Below are positions 63,885-64,000 of a stretch of 64,000 bases of DNA, piece after piece. The DNA lies in assembly GCF_900110505.1 (NCBI RefSeq), contig NZ_FODZ01000005.1, forward strand, positions 302,650-366,649, read 5' to 3'. Within the stretch, counting starts at the first letter, position 1. Every line of letters starts with the position of its first letter. Position numbers and translations under genes: made by a program. Source of the stretch: Luteibacter sp. UNC138MFCol5.1 (lineage in GTDB: Bacteria > Pseudomonadota > Gammaproteobacteria > Xanthomonadales > Rhodanobacteraceae). Below the pieces are notes generated by a model, which was not told the DNA's origin, made no database searches, and saw nothing but the letters and a program-made list of their open reading frames with translations.

Positions 63885-64000
63885 GGTCAAGCCTCACGGC
63901 TCATTAGTACGCGTAAGCTCAATGCATTGCTGCACTTCCACACCGCGCCTATCAACCACCTAGTCTTGATGGTGCCTTAAGGAGAGTCAAGCTCTCGGGA
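63885..64000 (-). rRNA. rrl: 23S ribosomal RNA, 3' end (partial)
   Basis: The last bases of the window, read on the minus strand, end with CCGTGAGGCTTGACC and contain TGAGCTTACGCGTACTAATG and the GATAGGCGCGGTGTGGAAG stretch. These are the conserved 3' terminus of gammaproteobacterial 23S rRNA. The gene continues beyond the right edge. The 3' end near 63885 is approximate. Confidence 0.92.

Overview
The window is a compact, GC-rich chromosomal segment of a gammaproteobacterium. The gene content points to the Xanthomonadales/Lysobacterales, most likely Rhodanobacteraceae (Luteibacter/Dyella-like). The reasons are a xanthomonadin-type aryl polyene pigment locus with a XanB2-family chorismatase, several large Oar-like TonB-dependent receptors, a GDSL autotransporter esterase, GTGGGAGC-type dispersed repeats and an rRNA operon at the right edge. 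The genus is an inference; the 23S/5S fragments would settle it.

Layout. 1-3.7 kb: partial DUF1453 membrane protein, gpmA, a secreted VNG-repeat protein, hemF and a YdcF/SanA-like protein. 3.8-14.4 kb: the pigment locus. The plus-strand arm is ketosynthase, Cys-less ketosynthase partner, glycosyltransferase and FAD halogenase-like enzyme. The minus-strand arm is ACP, ApeI-like dehydratase, acyltransferase, LolA-like carrier, MMPL exporter and ApeP-like dehydratase, with xanB2 divergent from it. 14.4-18.1 kb: glmU, a DUF748 protein and ubiA. 18.3-22.3 kb: a TonB receptor translationally coupled to a PHP-family phosphoesterase. 22.3-28 kb: comF, a TM2-like protein and the biotin operon bioB-bioF-trhO-bioH-bioC. 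28-34.4 kb: DUF72, a tag-like glycosylase, a serine/threonine dehydratase coupled to an aldose epimerase, and pepN. 34.4-40 kb: a candidate sigma54-driven, GGA-rich small RNA, mnmG, a GYF/RDD protein and tex. 40-44 kb: autotransporter esterase, YbaY-like lipoprotein and a small Cys-containing secreted protein. 44-54 kb: three tandem Oar-like TonB receptors. 54.6-63.2 kb: an XRE-like regulator, glyQS, a GspE/PilB-type ATPase, a class I amidotransferase, a rhomboid protease and a GspA/ExeA-like ATPase. 63.2-64 kb: repeats, tandem terminators, 5S rRNA and the 3' end of 23S rRNA, all read from the minus strand.

How parts fit together. XanB2 should split chorismate into hydroxybenzoates, which are starter units for the aryl polyene and the substrate of UbiA, so pigment and ubiquinone synthesis are neighbours. 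The bio operon supplies pimeloyl-ACP (BioC/BioH) to BioF and BioB, with a BirA-operator-like inverted repeat in front. The TonB receptors share regulatory DNA: receptors 2 and 3 have the same promoter layout, leader and upstream palindrome. Their 3' UTRs carry a 17-nt segment that includes a 12-nt antisense match to the ribosome binding site of receptor 1.

The least expected items are the small-RNA locus between pepN and mnmG, the receptor 3'UTR/RBS complementarity, the Clp/CRP-like site before the receptor-phosphoesterase pair, and the duplicated 3' tail of the 5S gene. All calls come from reading the sequence. No database search was run.
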